From Oceanicola sp. 22II-s10i (GTDB lineage Bacteria; Pseudomonadota; Alphaproteobacteria; Rhodobacterales; Rhodobacteraceae): DNA of 64,000 nucleotides. Of this stretch, positions 7,500-15,987 are shown piece by piece. The DNA is taken from the NCBI RefSeq assembly GCF_002210105.1, contig NZ_AQQU01000001.1, positions 904,501 through 968,500 of the forward strand, written 5' to 3'. Position numbers and translations under genes: made by a program. The notes beneath the pieces are model-generated. The model had not been told where the DNA came from and did not search any database. It worked only from the letters and a program-made list of their open reading frames with translations. How positions within the stretch are numbered: the stretch's first letter is position 1; each line of letters begins with the position of its first letter.

Positions 7500-8324
7500 T
7501 CAGTTGCCCGGTTCGATCGGCGGCAGGGTGCGCAGGTAGGCAACGACCGCTTTCGCATCGCCATCGGTCATGTTGGCGTAATGCGCATAGGGCATCGGCG
7601 GGAACATCGGGCTGCCGTCCGGGCGGGTGCCCTTGGTGATCATCGCGATCACCTCGTCATCCGTGTACTTTGCCAGCGCATCCGGGTGACTGGTCAGGTT
7701 CGCGGCCACCGAGATGCCCCATGGCCCGTGCCATTCATGCCCGCCGCCGCCGAGGTTGTTCTCCAGGTCCGGCATGCCGTTCTTGAGCGAATGACACTCC
7801 ATGCAATGCGCGACCGGCCCGGCGAGGTAAGCACCGTATTCCACCGTCTCGCCGCGCTCGGGCGCGGTGACGCTGTCGACCGGCGGCCCGTAGGCGGGGG
7901 GCAGGGGGAACGGGTATTGCGAGGCCTTGAACTCCGTCTCCACCGGTTCGAGCGTGCGCACGTAGGCGACGATTGCGGCAAGGTCGTCGTCGCCCAGGCC
8001 GCGATAAAGGCCGATCGGCATGGGCGGCCCGATCACCGAGCCGTCCGGGCGGATGCCCTCGCGGATGGCCTTGGCAAGCTCCGCGTCCGACCAGCCCGCG
8101 ATGCGCGATCCCGGCGTGATGTTCGGCGCCTCGGCGGTGAAGTTCGGCTCCATGATCGACCATCCGCCATAGGCGGGCGATCCGGGGACCGGGCTGGTGT
8201 GGCAGTTGCCGCAGGCGGCAGGGCCCTCGACCAGATACTGCCCCCGCTCGACGGGCGTTTCGGCGCTGGCAAGGGACGTGGACAGCAAAAGACCGGCAAA
8301 TGCGGTCGCGATAGGTCTGAACAA
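7500..8324 (-). CDS. Secreted diheme cytochrome c
   Basis: About 274 aa, periplasmic electron carrier or dehydrogenase subunit. Two class I heme c motifs are present: CGNCH (about residue 33) and CMECH (about 165). Each is followed by a Met-containing C-terminal block (GPPMPIGLYRGL and FPPMPYAHYANM) supplying the sixth ligand. The start is proposed as TTG at 8324, 9 nt after GGAGG, which gives a clean signal peptide (MFRPIATAFAGLLLSTSLASA). The upstream in-frame ATG at 8606 would add about 94 residues without signal character. No dehydrogenase partner is adjacent, so the electron donor is unknown. Confidence 0.88.
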   Translation of the reverse strand: MFRPIATAFAGLLLSTSLASAETPVERGQYLVEGPAACGNCHTSPVPGSPAYGGWSIMEPNFTAEAPNITPGSRIAGWSDAELAKAIREGIRPDGSVIGPPMPIGLYRGLGDDDLAAIVAYVRTLEPVETEFKASQYPFPLPPAYGPPVDSVTAPERGETVEYGAYLAGPVAHCMECHSLKNGMPDLENNLGGGGHEWHGPWGISVAANLTSHPDALAKYTDDEVIAMITKGTRPDGSPMFPPMPYAHYANMTDGDAKAVVAYLRTLPPIEPGN

Positions 8325-8340
8325 AATTAACTTCCTCCGA

Positions 8341-8637
8341 CGTGATAACGGTAACGACCCCTCGTCGACATTATCACGCGCACGTGAGGTGCAAGAAAAA
8401 GATGTTGGGTGGACGCCACTTAAGCCCGACGTCCGGCGCCGAACCCGCCCGGACAAGGGCGTTTGAGCCGCGCGGGGTTTCCGATAGGCGTCAGGAAAGC
8501 GCATCCAGAGGCGATTTGCGGCAAGGCTGCGCCCAAATGCGACACCAGCTTCATTGCAAGGCAACCGAATCGCCCGTATATCCGGCGGCGGGACACCCCT
8601 CCCCAACGGGGGGCATCTATCTGGAAGGTTAGGCTAC
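8341..8637 (+). promoter_or_regulatory. serC promoter and 5' leader, candidate serC RNA motif
   Basis: A 297-bp gap between the divergent cytochrome and serC genes with no supported ORF. Near serC it holds a G/C hairpin, CCTCCCC-AAC-GGGGGG-like (about 8596-8614), followed by an SD-like GGAAGG just before the ATG at 8638. Alphaproteobacterial serC-serA operons are known to carry a conserved cis-regulatory RNA called the serC motif in this place. I could not fold or align the sequence, so identity with that motif is a suggestion. Confidence 0.45.
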
Positions 8638-9792
8638 ATGGCTACCCAAGCACCGGCGACGCGTCCGGCCAACCCGCGATTCTCCTCCGGCCCCTGCGCC
8701 AAGATCCCCACATTCTCGCTCGATCTGCTGTCCGACGCACCGCTCGGCCGCTCGCATCGTGCAGCCATCGGCAAGGAAAAGCTGAAGGCCGCCATCGAGG
8801 GCACGCGCGAGATCCTCGGCATTCCCGCCGACTACAAGATCGGCATCGTTCCGGCCTCTGACACAGGCGCCGTCGAAATGGCGATGTGGTCCATGCTCGG
8901 CGCCCGCAAGGCGACGATGGTCGCGTGGGAAAGCTTCGGCTCGGGCTGGGTGACGGATGTCGTCAAGCAGCTCAAGATCGACGCCGAGGTCAAGGAAGCC
9001 GGTTACGGCGAGATCGTCGATTTCGCGGAGATCGACTTCGACACCGACGTCGTCTTCACCTGGAACGGCACCACATCGGGCGTCCGCGTTCCGAACGGCG
9101 ACAAGATCCCCGCCGATCGCGCCGGCCTGACGATCTGCGACGCGACCAGCGCCGCCTTCGCGCAGGACCTGCCCTGGGACAAGCTGGATGTCGTCACCTT
9201 CTCCTGGCAGAAGGTGCTGGGCGGCGAGGCGGCGCATGGCATGCTCGTGCTCAGTCCCCGCGCCGTGGAACGGCTGGAAAGCTACAAGCCCGCGTGGCCG
9301 CTGCCCAAGATCTTCCGCATGACCAAGAACGGCAAGCTGAACGAAGGCATCTTCGTGGGCGAGACGATCAACACCCCCTCCATGCTGGCGGTCGAGGATT
9401 ACCTCGTCGCGCTCGACTGGGCGCGGTCGGTCGGCGGGCTGAAGGGCCTGATGGCCCGCGCGGATGCCAACGCCAAGGTGATCTGGGACTTCTGCGAAAA
9501 GACCCCGTGGCTGGAAAATCTCGCCATCGACCCGGCGACGCGGTCGAACACCTCGGTCTGCCTGAAATTCGCGGACGACCGGATCAAGGACGGCGCGGCC
9601 TTCGCCAAGGCAGTCGCCAAGCGGCTGGAGAAAGAGGGCGTGGGGCTCGACCTCGGCGCCTATCGCGATGCGCCGGCCGGCCTCAGGATCTGGTGCGGCG
9701 GCACGGTCGAAACCTCCGACGTCACGGCCCTGATGCCGTGGGTCGAATGGGCCTTCGACGCCGAGATCGCCGCGCAGGCCCAGGCCGCGTGA
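8638..9792 (+). CDS. serC: Phosphoserine aminotransferase
   Basis: PLP-dependent class V aminotransferase that converts 3-phosphohydroxypyruvate and glutamate to phosphoserine and 2-oxoglutarate. 384 aa from ATG 8638. Features are [13 protein letters not shown] at the N-terminus, the Asp of [13 protein letters not shown], the PLP-lysine motif [11 protein letters not shown] and the late block [12 protein letters not shown]. This is the proteobacterial/archaeal long-type SerC. The earlier frame start at 8554 lacks an RBS and is rejected. serA follows after 101 bp. Confidence 0.96.
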   Translation: MATQAPATRPANPRFSSGPCAKIPTFSLDLLSDAPLGRSHRAAIGKEKLKAAIEGTREILGIPADYKIGIVPASDTGAVEMAMWSMLGARKATMVAWESFGSGWVTDVVKQLKIDAEVKEAGYGEIVDFAEIDFDTDVVFTWNGTTSGVRVPNGDKIPADRAGLTICDATSAAFAQDLPWDKLDVVTFSWQKVLGGEAAHGMLVLSPRAVERLESYKPAWPLPKIFRMTKNGKLNEGIFVGETINTPSMLAVEDYLVALDWARSVGGLKGLMARADANAKVIWDFCEKTPWLENLAIDPATRSNTSVCLKFADDRIKDGAAFAKAVAKRLEKEGVGLDLGAYRDAPAGLRIWCGGTVETSDVTALMPWVEWAFDAEIAAQAQAA

Positions 9793-9799
9793 CACGGAC

Positions 9800-9866
9800 G
9801 GTGCGAGCAGAGCACGCACCCTACTGCCTCCCCGACATCCCGTAGGGTGCGTGCTCTGCACGCACC
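9800..9866. repeat. 25-bp inverted repeat between serC and serA
   Basis: The left arm (9800-9824, starting GGTGCGAGCAGAGCACG) and right arm (9842-9866, starting GTAGGGTGCGTGCTCTG) match at 24 of 25 positions and are separated by a 17-nt loop. Transcribed, this would form a very stable hairpin inside the serC-serA message, 27 bp before the serA ATG. It resembles short palindromic intergenic elements of Rhodobacteraceae. It lacks a U-tract, so mRNA processing or stabilisation is more likely than full termination. Confidence 0.8.
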
Positions 9867-9893
9867 GCCCCCCATTCTCAAAGGACCAGACAC

Positions 9894-11492
9894 ATGGCTC
9901 CCAAGGTACTCATCTCTGACGAACTGTCCGACGCGGCCGTCCAGATCTTCAAGGATCGCGGCATCGAGGTCGACTTCCAGCCGAAGCTCGGCAAGGACAA
10001 GGAAAAGCTGCTCGAGATCATCGGCAACTACGACGGCCTCGCCATCCGCTCGGCCACCAAGGTGACCGACAAGGTCCTGGCCGCTGCCACCAACCTCAAG
10101 GTCATCGGCCGGGCCGGGATCGGCGTCGACAACGTCGACAAGGACGCCGCCTCCAAGAAGGGCGTGATCGTCATGAACACGCCGTTCGGCAACATGATCA
10201 CCACCGCCGAACACGCCATCGCGATGATGTTCGCCGTCGCCCGCCAGATCCCCGAGGCGTCGGCCTCGACCCATGCGGGCAAGTGGGAAAAGTCCAAGTT
10301 CATGGGCGTCGAGCTGACCGCCAAGACCCTCGGCGTGATCGGCGCGGGCAACATCGGCGGCATCGTCTGTGACCGCGCCCGCGGGCTCAAGATGAAGGTC
10401 ATCGCCTACGACCCGTTCCTGAGCCAGGAAAAGGCTGACAAGATGGGCGTCGAGAAGATCGACGATCTGGACGACCTGCTGAAACGCGCCGATTTCATCA
10501 CGCTGCACGTCCCGCTGACCGACCAGACCCGTAACATCCTGTCGCGCGAGAACCTCGAAAAGACCAAGAAGGGCGTGCGTATCATCAACTGCGCCCGTGG
10601 CGGTCTGGTTGACGAAGAGGCGCTGGCCGACCTGCTGAAATCCGGCCACGTCGCCGGCGCGGCCTTCGATGTCTTCTCCGAGGAACCGGCGACCAGCAAC
10701 GTCCTGTTCGGCCTGCCCAACGTCGTCTGCACCCCGCACCTCGGCGCGGCGACGACCGAAGCGCAGGAGAACGTGGCGCTGCAGGTGGCCGAGCAGATGT
10801 CGAACTACCTGCTGGACGGCGCCGTTGAGAACGCGCTGAACATGCCCTCGATGACCGCCGAAGAGGCCAAGGTCATGGGCCCCTGGGTCGCCCTGTCCGG
10901 GCACCTCGGCAGCTTCATCGGCCAGATGACGGACGAGCCGATCAAGGCGATCAACATCCTCTATGATGGTGTCGTGGCCGAGATGAACCTCGCCGCGCTG
11001 AACTGCGCGGTGATCGCCGGGATCATGAAAAAGGCCAATCCGGACGTGAACATGGTGTCGGCCCCGGTCGTCGCGCAGGAACGCGGGATCAAGATCTCGA
11101 CCACCAACCAGAACAAGTCCGGCGCCTTCGACGGCTACATCAAGGTGACGGTCGTGACCGAAAAGCGGGAACGCTCGGTCGCGGGCACCGTCTTTTCGGA
11201 CGGCAAGCCGCGCTTCATCCAGATCAAGGGCATCAACATCGACGCCGAGGTCGGCAGCCACATGCTCTACACGACCAATAAGGACGTGCCGGGCGTCATC
11301 GGCACGCTGGGGTCGACGCTGGGCGAGGCCGGCCAGAACATCGCGAACTTCACCCTCGGCCGCGCCGCGGCGGGTGGCGAGGCCATCGCGCTGCTTTATC
11401 TCGACACGGCGCCGTCGAACGAGCTGCTGAAGAAGCTGGAAGGCACCGGCGTCTTTACCCAGGTCAAACCGCTGGTGTTCGACGTGGTCTGA
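9894..11492 (+). CDS. serA: D-3-phosphoglycerate dehydrogenase
   Basis: First step of serine synthesis: 3-phosphoglycerate plus NAD to 3-phosphohydroxypyruvate. 532 aa, the long type. The substrate and NAD domains carry GRAGIGVDNVD, the Rossmann motif GAGNIGGIV, the Arg in INCARGGLVDE and HLGAATTEAQENVALQ. An intervening (ASB) domain covers about 320-450, and a C-terminal ACT domain (GINIDAEVGSHML, VPGVIGTLGSTLGE) probably senses serine. Same operon as serC. Confidence 0.97.
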   Translation: MAPKVLISDELSDAAVQIFKDRGIEVDFQPKLGKDKEKLLEIIGNYDGLAIRSATKVTDKVLAAATNLKVIGRAGIGVDNVDKDAASKKGVIVMNTPFGNMITTAEHAIAMMFAVARQIPEASASTHAGKWEKSKFMGVELTAKTLGVIGAGNIGGIVCDRARGLKMKVIAYDPFLSQEKADKMGVEKIDDLDDLLKRADFITLHVPLTDQTRNILSRENLEKTKKGVRIINCARGGLVDEEALADLLKSGHVAGAAFDVFSEEPATSNVLFGLPNVVCTPHLGAATTEAQENVALQVAEQMSNYLLDGAVENALNMPSMTAEEAKVMGPWVALSGHLGSFIGQMTDEPIKAINILYDGVVAEMNLAALNCAVIAGIMKKANPDVNMVSAPVVAQERGIKISTTNQNKSGAFDGYIKVTVVTEKRERSVAGTVFSDGKPRFIQIKGINIDAEVGSHMLYTTNKDVPGVIGTLGSTLGEAGQNIANFTLGRAAAGGEAIALLYLDTAPSNELLKKLEGTGVFTQVKPLVFDVV

Positions 11493-11517
11493 GCCACGCC
11501 GCCATGTGAGAATGAAC

Positions 11518-11543
11518 GGAGCCGTCCCGTAAGGGGCGGCTCC
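11518..11543. terminator. Bidirectional terminator after serA
   Basis: GGAGCCGTCCC-GTAA-GGGGCGGCTCC hairpin followed by TGTCGTTT on the plus strand, 25 bp after the serA stop and 8 bp beyond the end of the convergent membrane-protein gene. Its position suits both transcripts. Confidence 0.8.
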
Positions 11544-11550
11544 TGTCGTT

Positions 11551-11928
11551 TCAGGCGGTGCGCCGTCCGGCGGTCGTCAGAACGACGATCAGGAAGACGA
11601 CCATCGACAGGATCGTCAGGACGGATCCGATCTTGGCCAGCGTTTCGCCCGTCTGCTGGATCGCCTGAACGATCCCCGGCACGATGATCACCACGCCCGC
11701 GACGGCCACAGCGAGATGCACCTTGGCGAGGATACCCTCCGCCGCGGAGGGCACGAGGTGGTAGTAAACACCGAACAGGAACAGGCTGACGTAGCCCAGC
11801 AGGTTCAGGTGCGCGTGCGCCGGTGACAGCATGTGGTCGCCCGAGGCGGACATATGGATGCCCCAGGCCATGCCGATCACGGCGCAGACGACGCCGAGCG
11901 TCACGAAAGTGCGTGCGATAAGGTTCAT
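11551..11928 (-). CDS. Small four-helix membrane protein related to heme-copper oxidase subunit I
   Basis: 125 aa from ATG 11928, chosen for the GGGAGGG RBS 5 nt upstream; the upstream in-frame ATG would add MRKREGP. Four predicted membrane helices: about 5-25, 40-62, 70-90 and 98-120. The block SGDHMLSPAHAHLNLLGYVSL has several His, as in the subunit I heme regions, but the protein is only a third to a quarter of an oxidase subunit. A heme- or metal-binding role is plausible but unproven. It follows the cupin gene by 21 bp. Confidence 0.8.
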   Translation of the reverse strand: MNLIARTFVTLGVVCAVIGMAWGIHMSASGDHMLSPAHAHLNLLGYVSLFLFGVYYHLVPSAAEGILAKVHLAVAVAGVVIIVPGIVQAIQQTGETLAKIGSVLTILSMVVFLIVVLTTAGRRTA

Positions 11929-11949
11929 TGGTCCCTCCCTTTTTCTCAT

Positions 11950-12396
11950 TCATACGCCAAGCGGCGGACCCGTGAAGCGCATATTGTGGCGCGCCGCCGA
12001 CTCCTCGACCGCCGGCATGTCGTCGGGAATCCGGAACTGTCCCTCGGCCATGTCGCGGAAGAAACCCTCGAACCCGCCGGGGGTCAGGATGACGAGGTGC
12101 CGGCACGCCTCGGTTCCGATTGCGCGAAAGGTGTGTTCCCGGCCGCGCGGCACGAACACCGCCTCGCCTGCGCTGCGGGTGAACTGTTCGCCCTCCAGCC
12201 AGAACTCGCAGGCTCCGGTCATCAGGTAGAAGATCTCGTCCTCGGCCTCGTGAACATGGCGCGGCGGGCCGCTGTCGACCGGAGAGATGCTGTCGACGAG
12301 GGACAGGCGGCCCTCGGTATCCTCGGGCGAGAGCAGCACTTTGTATTCAGTGCCCAGCCAGATGAGGGCGTCCGTGCCCAATGGGGGAAGTGTCAT
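11950..12396 (-). CDS. Cupin-domain protein
   Basis: 148 aa single-domain cupin. Motif 1 is PPRHVHEAEDEIFYLMTGACEF (His, His, Glu metal ligands). Motif 2 is PRGREHTFRAIG, including the late His. The C-terminal region FEGFFRDMAEGQ resembles quercetin-dioxygenase-like cupins of unknown substrate. It is divergent from a LysR regulator and leads a two-gene operon with the small membrane protein, so the LysR may control it. Confidence 0.85.
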   Translation of the reverse strand: MTLPPLGTDALIWLGTEYKVLLSPEDTEGRLSLVDSISPVDSGPPRHVHEAEDEIFYLMTGACEFWLEGEQFTRSAGEAVFVPRGREHTFRAIGTEACRHLVILTPGGFEGFFRDMAEGQFRIPDDMPAVEESAARHNMRFTGPPLGV

Positions 12397-12594
12397 GATC
12401 GTTACTCACTACTGGCCCGTCGGACAAACCGGTCCCGGTCGCGGACCACAGGGTCGCGGGAAGGTGCCTGCCGCCGGTCGGGGCGTTTTCAAGGGGGCCG
12501 GGGGATGCTCGGGGGGATCCGCGCCGGCAATGAGACTATGACCCACCCAATCGGATTATAGAAATCGATTGATTGTATCTTAATAATTCACCGC

Positions 12595-13527
12595 ATGAAT
12601 TTGTCCGGATTCGATCTCAACCTGCTCAAGGTCCTCGACGCCCTGCTGGCCGAGGGATCGACCGTGCGGGCCGGTAACCGGGCGGGGCTGTCGCAACCCG
12701 CGGTTTCGGCGGCCCTGTCGCGGCTGAGGCATGCGTTCAACGACCCGCTCTTCGTCCGCAAGGGGCGCGGGCTGGAACCGACGGATTTCGCCCGCAGCCT
12801 CGAAACGCCGCTGCGCGAGACGCTGGAGCGGATCGAGGACATGCTGGCCGGGCCCGGTGCCTTCGATCCGGGCACCGCCGAGCTGTCGTTCAAGCTGTCC
12901 GGCAGCGACTTCTTCGCCGAGATGCTGATGCCGGGCCTCGGCGATCACGTCGGACGTGTCGCGCCCCGGATGCGTGTGCAGCTGGTTGATCTCGTGCCCG
13001 ACAACTACATCGACACGCTCGAACGCTACCAGGTGGACATGGCCCTGATCCCGCGCATGACCTTTCCCGACTGGGTCGACCACCGCGTGATCTTCAACTC
13101 CACCTTCACCACCATAGCCCGCCGCGGTCATCCCGCGCTGGCCGAGGCCGGAATCGCGGACGGCGACCCGATCCCGATGGACCTGTTCTGCACGCTGAAC
13201 CATGTCCTGTTCTCGCCCGAGGGCCGCCTGCAGGCCATGGGCGACGCCGCGCTGCACAAGGTCGGGCGCAAGCGCACTGTGGCGATGACGCTGCCGGTCT
13301 TCTCCGGCGTCTACCGCGCCGTGGCGGGCAGCGACCTGATCGCCCTGATCCCGACCGCGCTGGCCCGGCGTGTCGCGCCCGCTGCGGGCCTGACCTGCCA
13401 CGCCCCGCCGATGCCGGTCGACGCGGCCACCATCTGTATCGTCTGGCACCGCCGGTCGACAAACAATCCGGCACACCGGTGGCTGCGGGAACAGATCGCC
13501 GCGCTCACGCGTCCTCTGGATATGTAA
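12595..13527 (+). CDS. LysR-family transcriptional regulator
   Basis: 310 aa. The N-terminal HTH is of the NodD-like type: FDLNLLKVLDALLAEGSTVRAGNRAGLSQPAVSAALSRLRH region, then the PLFVRKGRGLEPT linker. The periplasmic-binding-type effector domain covers about 90-305. It is divergent from the cupin operon; the 198-bp gap holds an AT-rich segment (12550-12592) with the palindromic core AATCGATT where LysR sites would be expected. Inducer unknown. Confidence 0.9.
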   Translation: MNLSGFDLNLLKVLDALLAEGSTVRAGNRAGLSQPAVSAALSRLRHAFNDPLFVRKGRGLEPTDFARSLETPLRETLERIEDMLAGPGAFDPGTAELSFKLSGSDFFAEMLMPGLGDHVGRVAPRMRVQLVDLVPDNYIDTLERYQVDMALIPRMTFPDWVDHRVIFNSTFTTIARRGHPALAEAGIADGDPIPMDLFCTLNHVLFSPEGRLQAMGDAALHKVGRKRTVAMTLPVFSGVYRAVAGSDLIALIPTALARRVAPAAGLTCHAPPMPVDAATICIVWHRRSTNNPAHRWLREQIAALTRPLDM

Positions 13528-13569
13528 CACGGACTTCCCTTTTCACCGGACGCGTGGTTCCTTCCGCCC

Positions 13570-14328
13570 ATGAGCATTTACGTCATTCCCGACATCCACG
13601 GCCAACGCGCGCTTCTCGAGGACGCGCTGGCTCTCGTCGAACGCGACTACGGCAGCCCGGATGCCGAGATCGTCTTTCTGGGCGACTACGTCGACCGGGG
13701 GCCGGATACCGCGGGCGTGCTCGAGATCCTGTCCAGGGGAATGGCCGAGGGGCGCAACTGGACCTGCCTGATGGGCAACCACGACCGGATGATGCTGAAC
13801 TACCTGACCGACGGCACCGACACCGACCCCCGGATGCGGGCCACCGCGCGCTGGTCGCATCCCCGCCTCGGGGGCGTCGCGATGCAGAGCTACGGCATCG
13901 ATCCAGACCCGGACCTCGCGCCCGAGGACCTGCAACGCGCCTTTGCCGCCGCCGTGCCCGATCACCACGCAGAATTCCTTGCCTCGCTCGTCTATGCCCA
14001 TGAACGCGAGGGCCTGCTGTTCGTGCATGCGGGGATCAAGCCGGGCCTGCCGGTGGACCAGCAGTCCAACGACGACCTGATCTGGATCCGCGACGAGTTC
14101 CTGCTCGATCCCGGCCCGCACCCCTGGCTGGTCATCCACGGACACACGCCCGTGCCTGCCGCGCGCCACTTCGGGCCGCACATCGACCTCGACGCGGGCG
14201 CGGGCCTTGGCCGCGATCTGGTCGTCGCGGTGATGGAAGAGGGCGAGTGCTTCATGATCACCGAAAAGGGGCACGAACTGCTGCCGCCGCAGCCGCTGGC
14301 GCCCGACGAGGAACGGGTCTGGGGCTGA
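13570..14328 (+). CDS. PPP-superfamily serine/threonine-type metallophosphatase
   Basis: 252 aa. The three metal-binding blocks of the PPP family are visible: PDIHGQ (near residue 7), GDYVDRGPD (about 37-45) and MGNHDRM (about 70-76). Later His motifs are VHAGIKPG and VIHGHTPV. The size and layout resemble bacterial PrpA/PrpE or Ap4A-hydrolase-like phosphatases. Protein phosphatase or nucleotide hydrolase activity cannot be told apart here. It follows the LysR gene by 42 bp and could be cotranscribed. Confidence 0.88.
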   Translation: MSIYVIPDIHGQRALLEDALALVERDYGSPDAEIVFLGDYVDRGPDTAGVLEILSRGMAEGRNWTCLMGNHDRMMLNYLTDGTDTDPRMRATARWSHPRLGGVAMQSYGIDPDPDLAPEDLQRAFAAAVPDHHAEFLASLVYAHEREGLLFVHAGIKPGLPVDQQSNDDLIWIRDEFLLDPGPHPWLVIHGHTPVPAARHFGPHIDLDAGAGLGRDLVVAVMEEGECFMITEKGHELLPPQPLAPDEERVWG

Positions 14329-14337
14329 GCCTCACGC

Positions 14338-15912
14338 TCAGTCCTGCCGCACCGCCCCCGTCACCGCCGCCGCGCCAAGCGCCGTGACCACCCAGCCAAG
14401 CGCCGTCGCGATCCAGCGCAGCCACCAGCCGATCCGCCCGAGCGGCGAGCGCGCGGTCGACGGCGCCCAGGCGGCCTCCTGCCCCAGCGAAACCAGCGGC
14501 ACGAAGACATCCGCCGCATAGGCCAGCGCGTTGAACGTCTCGTAATCCTGCCCGGCCTGACCCGGCGCGGCCCAGAAGGCGGCCGGGTTGTCCGGATGCG
14601 CCTCCACCGCCGCCTGCCAGCCCGCGGACACGAGGATCGGCGCGGCGTTCGGCGCCATGTCCCCGGCCTGCCAGACCCGGTCGAAGAACACCGTCAGCCC
14701 CGCGATCATCACCACCGCGATCACCAGCGCCCGGCCGGGCCGATAGCCATAGCCCACGCCGAACCGCATGATGACGTCGCCCGCAAGGTCCAGCCACCAG
14801 CGCAGACCACGCCCGTGCCGCGCGCGCAGCTTTTCCCGGTCGGCCTCGCGCAGCACCCGCTCCTTGGTCATCCGCACCGTCCGCGCGTCCGACCTGTGCC
14901 CCATGTGATCCAGTGTCCGTGCGAACTGCTCATAGGGCTGCGCGGTGAACGCCGTGTCGCGCGGACGCCGCGCCAGCCACTCAAGCCGCGCGCCGATCCC
15001 GGTCTCGGCATGGCGCGAGAAGTCGTCGTAGGTGAACCCGTCCAGCCGGACCGGATAACTGGCCCCCGGCCCGGCGGGCTCGTCCCGCAGCCGTGCGGCA
15101 TGGGCCCCGGCAAGGCTGACCGCCCCGCGCGCGATCTGGTTCTCCCTGAAATAGAGGATCCCCCCGATGTTGGCCCGCGCCAGCGACAACGCGTTCTCCG
15201 GCCCGTGCTCCTCGCTCGCCTGGAACAGGCTTTCGCCCGTGGGTTCGCTGGCGGCGATGGCACAGCGGGTGACGAACAGGTCCCGCCCGATCCGCGAGGA
15301 GGCCATGAACACCGCGCCTTCGCAGTCCAGCGTCGTCCGCCCGTTGGCATAGGGGTAGTCGCCCAGGTAGACCGATCCGCCGACGCTCAGCGACGGGGCG
15401 AATATCGCGTCCTGCCCGCTCGCCTTGATCGCCAGCCCGCAGAACTGGATGTCGCCCTCGACCCGCATCCCGGCGAGGCTCAGCTCGCCCTTCACCAGCG
15501 TTTCGCCCCGGATGTAGAACGACCCGTCCAGCACCGCGCCGTCGGCCTCGATCCCCGGCAGGTAGCAGTCGCTCAGGTATATCCCGCGCATCCGGGCGTT
15601 CATCATCTCGGCCGGATCGGTCAGGTGGCACGATGTCAGCGCCAGGTCGAACCGCGTCGTGACCGAGCGCAGGTCCAGCACCCCCTCGATCCGCGCGCCC
15701 TTCAGCCGCAGCCCCTTGTCGTTCAGAACCAGCCCCGGATCCGCGCCGGTCAGCGCCAGCCGGATCAGCCCGGCCCGGATCCGCAGCGTGTCGTCCTCGC
15801 CCTCGGGCAGGGCCTCGCCGATGACGATCCGCCCGTCGCCGGGGGCCCCGGCGACCATGGCCTCCTCGGCCGGGGTCAGCGGGGCGAAATCGGCAAGCAG
15901 CATGGCGGACAC
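14338..15912 (-). CDS. Beta-helix-like membrane-anchored protein of unknown function
   Basis: 524 aa. Residues about 50-300 consist of short repeats resembling a right-handed parallel beta-helix (LRLKGARIEGVLDLRSV, GELSLAGMRVEGDIQFCGL, LSLARANIGGILYF), akin to pentapeptide-like solenoids. A basic helical stretch follows (about 335-370, MTKERVLREADREKLRARHGR). It ends with a membrane helix (ALVIAVVMIAGLTVFF, about 385-405), a loop of about 85 residues, and a final hydrophobic segment (WLRWIATALGWVVTALGAAA). I infer a cytoplasmic scaffold tied to the membrane; no catalytic motif is seen. Homologues are often labelled membrane-associated oxidoreductase without clear basis. Confidence 0.8.
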   Translation of the reverse strand: MSAMLLADFAPLTPAEEAMVAGAPGDGRIVIGEALPEGEDDTLRIRAGLIRLALTGADPGLVLNDKGLRLKGARIEGVLDLRSVTTRFDLALTSCHLTDPAEMMNARMRGIYLSDCYLPGIEADGAVLDGSFYIRGETLVKGELSLAGMRVEGDIQFCGLAIKASGQDAIFAPSLSVGGSVYLGDYPYANGRTTLDCEGAVFMASSRIGRDLFVTRCAIAASEPTGESLFQASEEHGPENALSLARANIGGILYFRENQIARGAVSLAGAHAARLRDEPAGPGASYPVRLDGFTYDDFSRHAETGIGARLEWLARRPRDTAFTAQPYEQFARTLDHMGHRSDARTVRMTKERVLREADREKLRARHGRGLRWWLDLAGDVIMRFGVGYGYRPGRALVIAVVMIAGLTVFFDRVWQAGDMAPNAAPILVSAGWQAAVEAHPDNPAAFWAAPGQAGQDYETFNALAYAADVFVPLVSLGQEAAWAPSTARSPLGRIGWWLRWIATALGWVVTALGAAAVTGAVRQD

Positions 15913-15987
15913 GTTGCATGTTCACCCACCACAGGGCAAGACAGTGTCAAAGGGGCGCGGTTGCGCCCGGTGAGAGGAGACCAGCAC

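Noticed and set aside
8325-8606. N-terminal extension of the diheme cytochrome
   Set aside because: No signal character, no RBS, and it occupies the serC leader; the TTG at 8324 has an ideal RBS and signal peptide.
9800-9866. Inverted repeat considered as an insertion-sequence end or CRISPR repeat
   Set aside because: Only one copy in the window, no transposase, no spacer/repeat periodicity; treated as an intergenic palindrome.
14596-15987. N-terminal extension of the thiolase frame
   Set aside because: The added 464 residues are antisense to the beta-helix membrane protein; the thiolase family start is the ATG at 15988 with an RBS.
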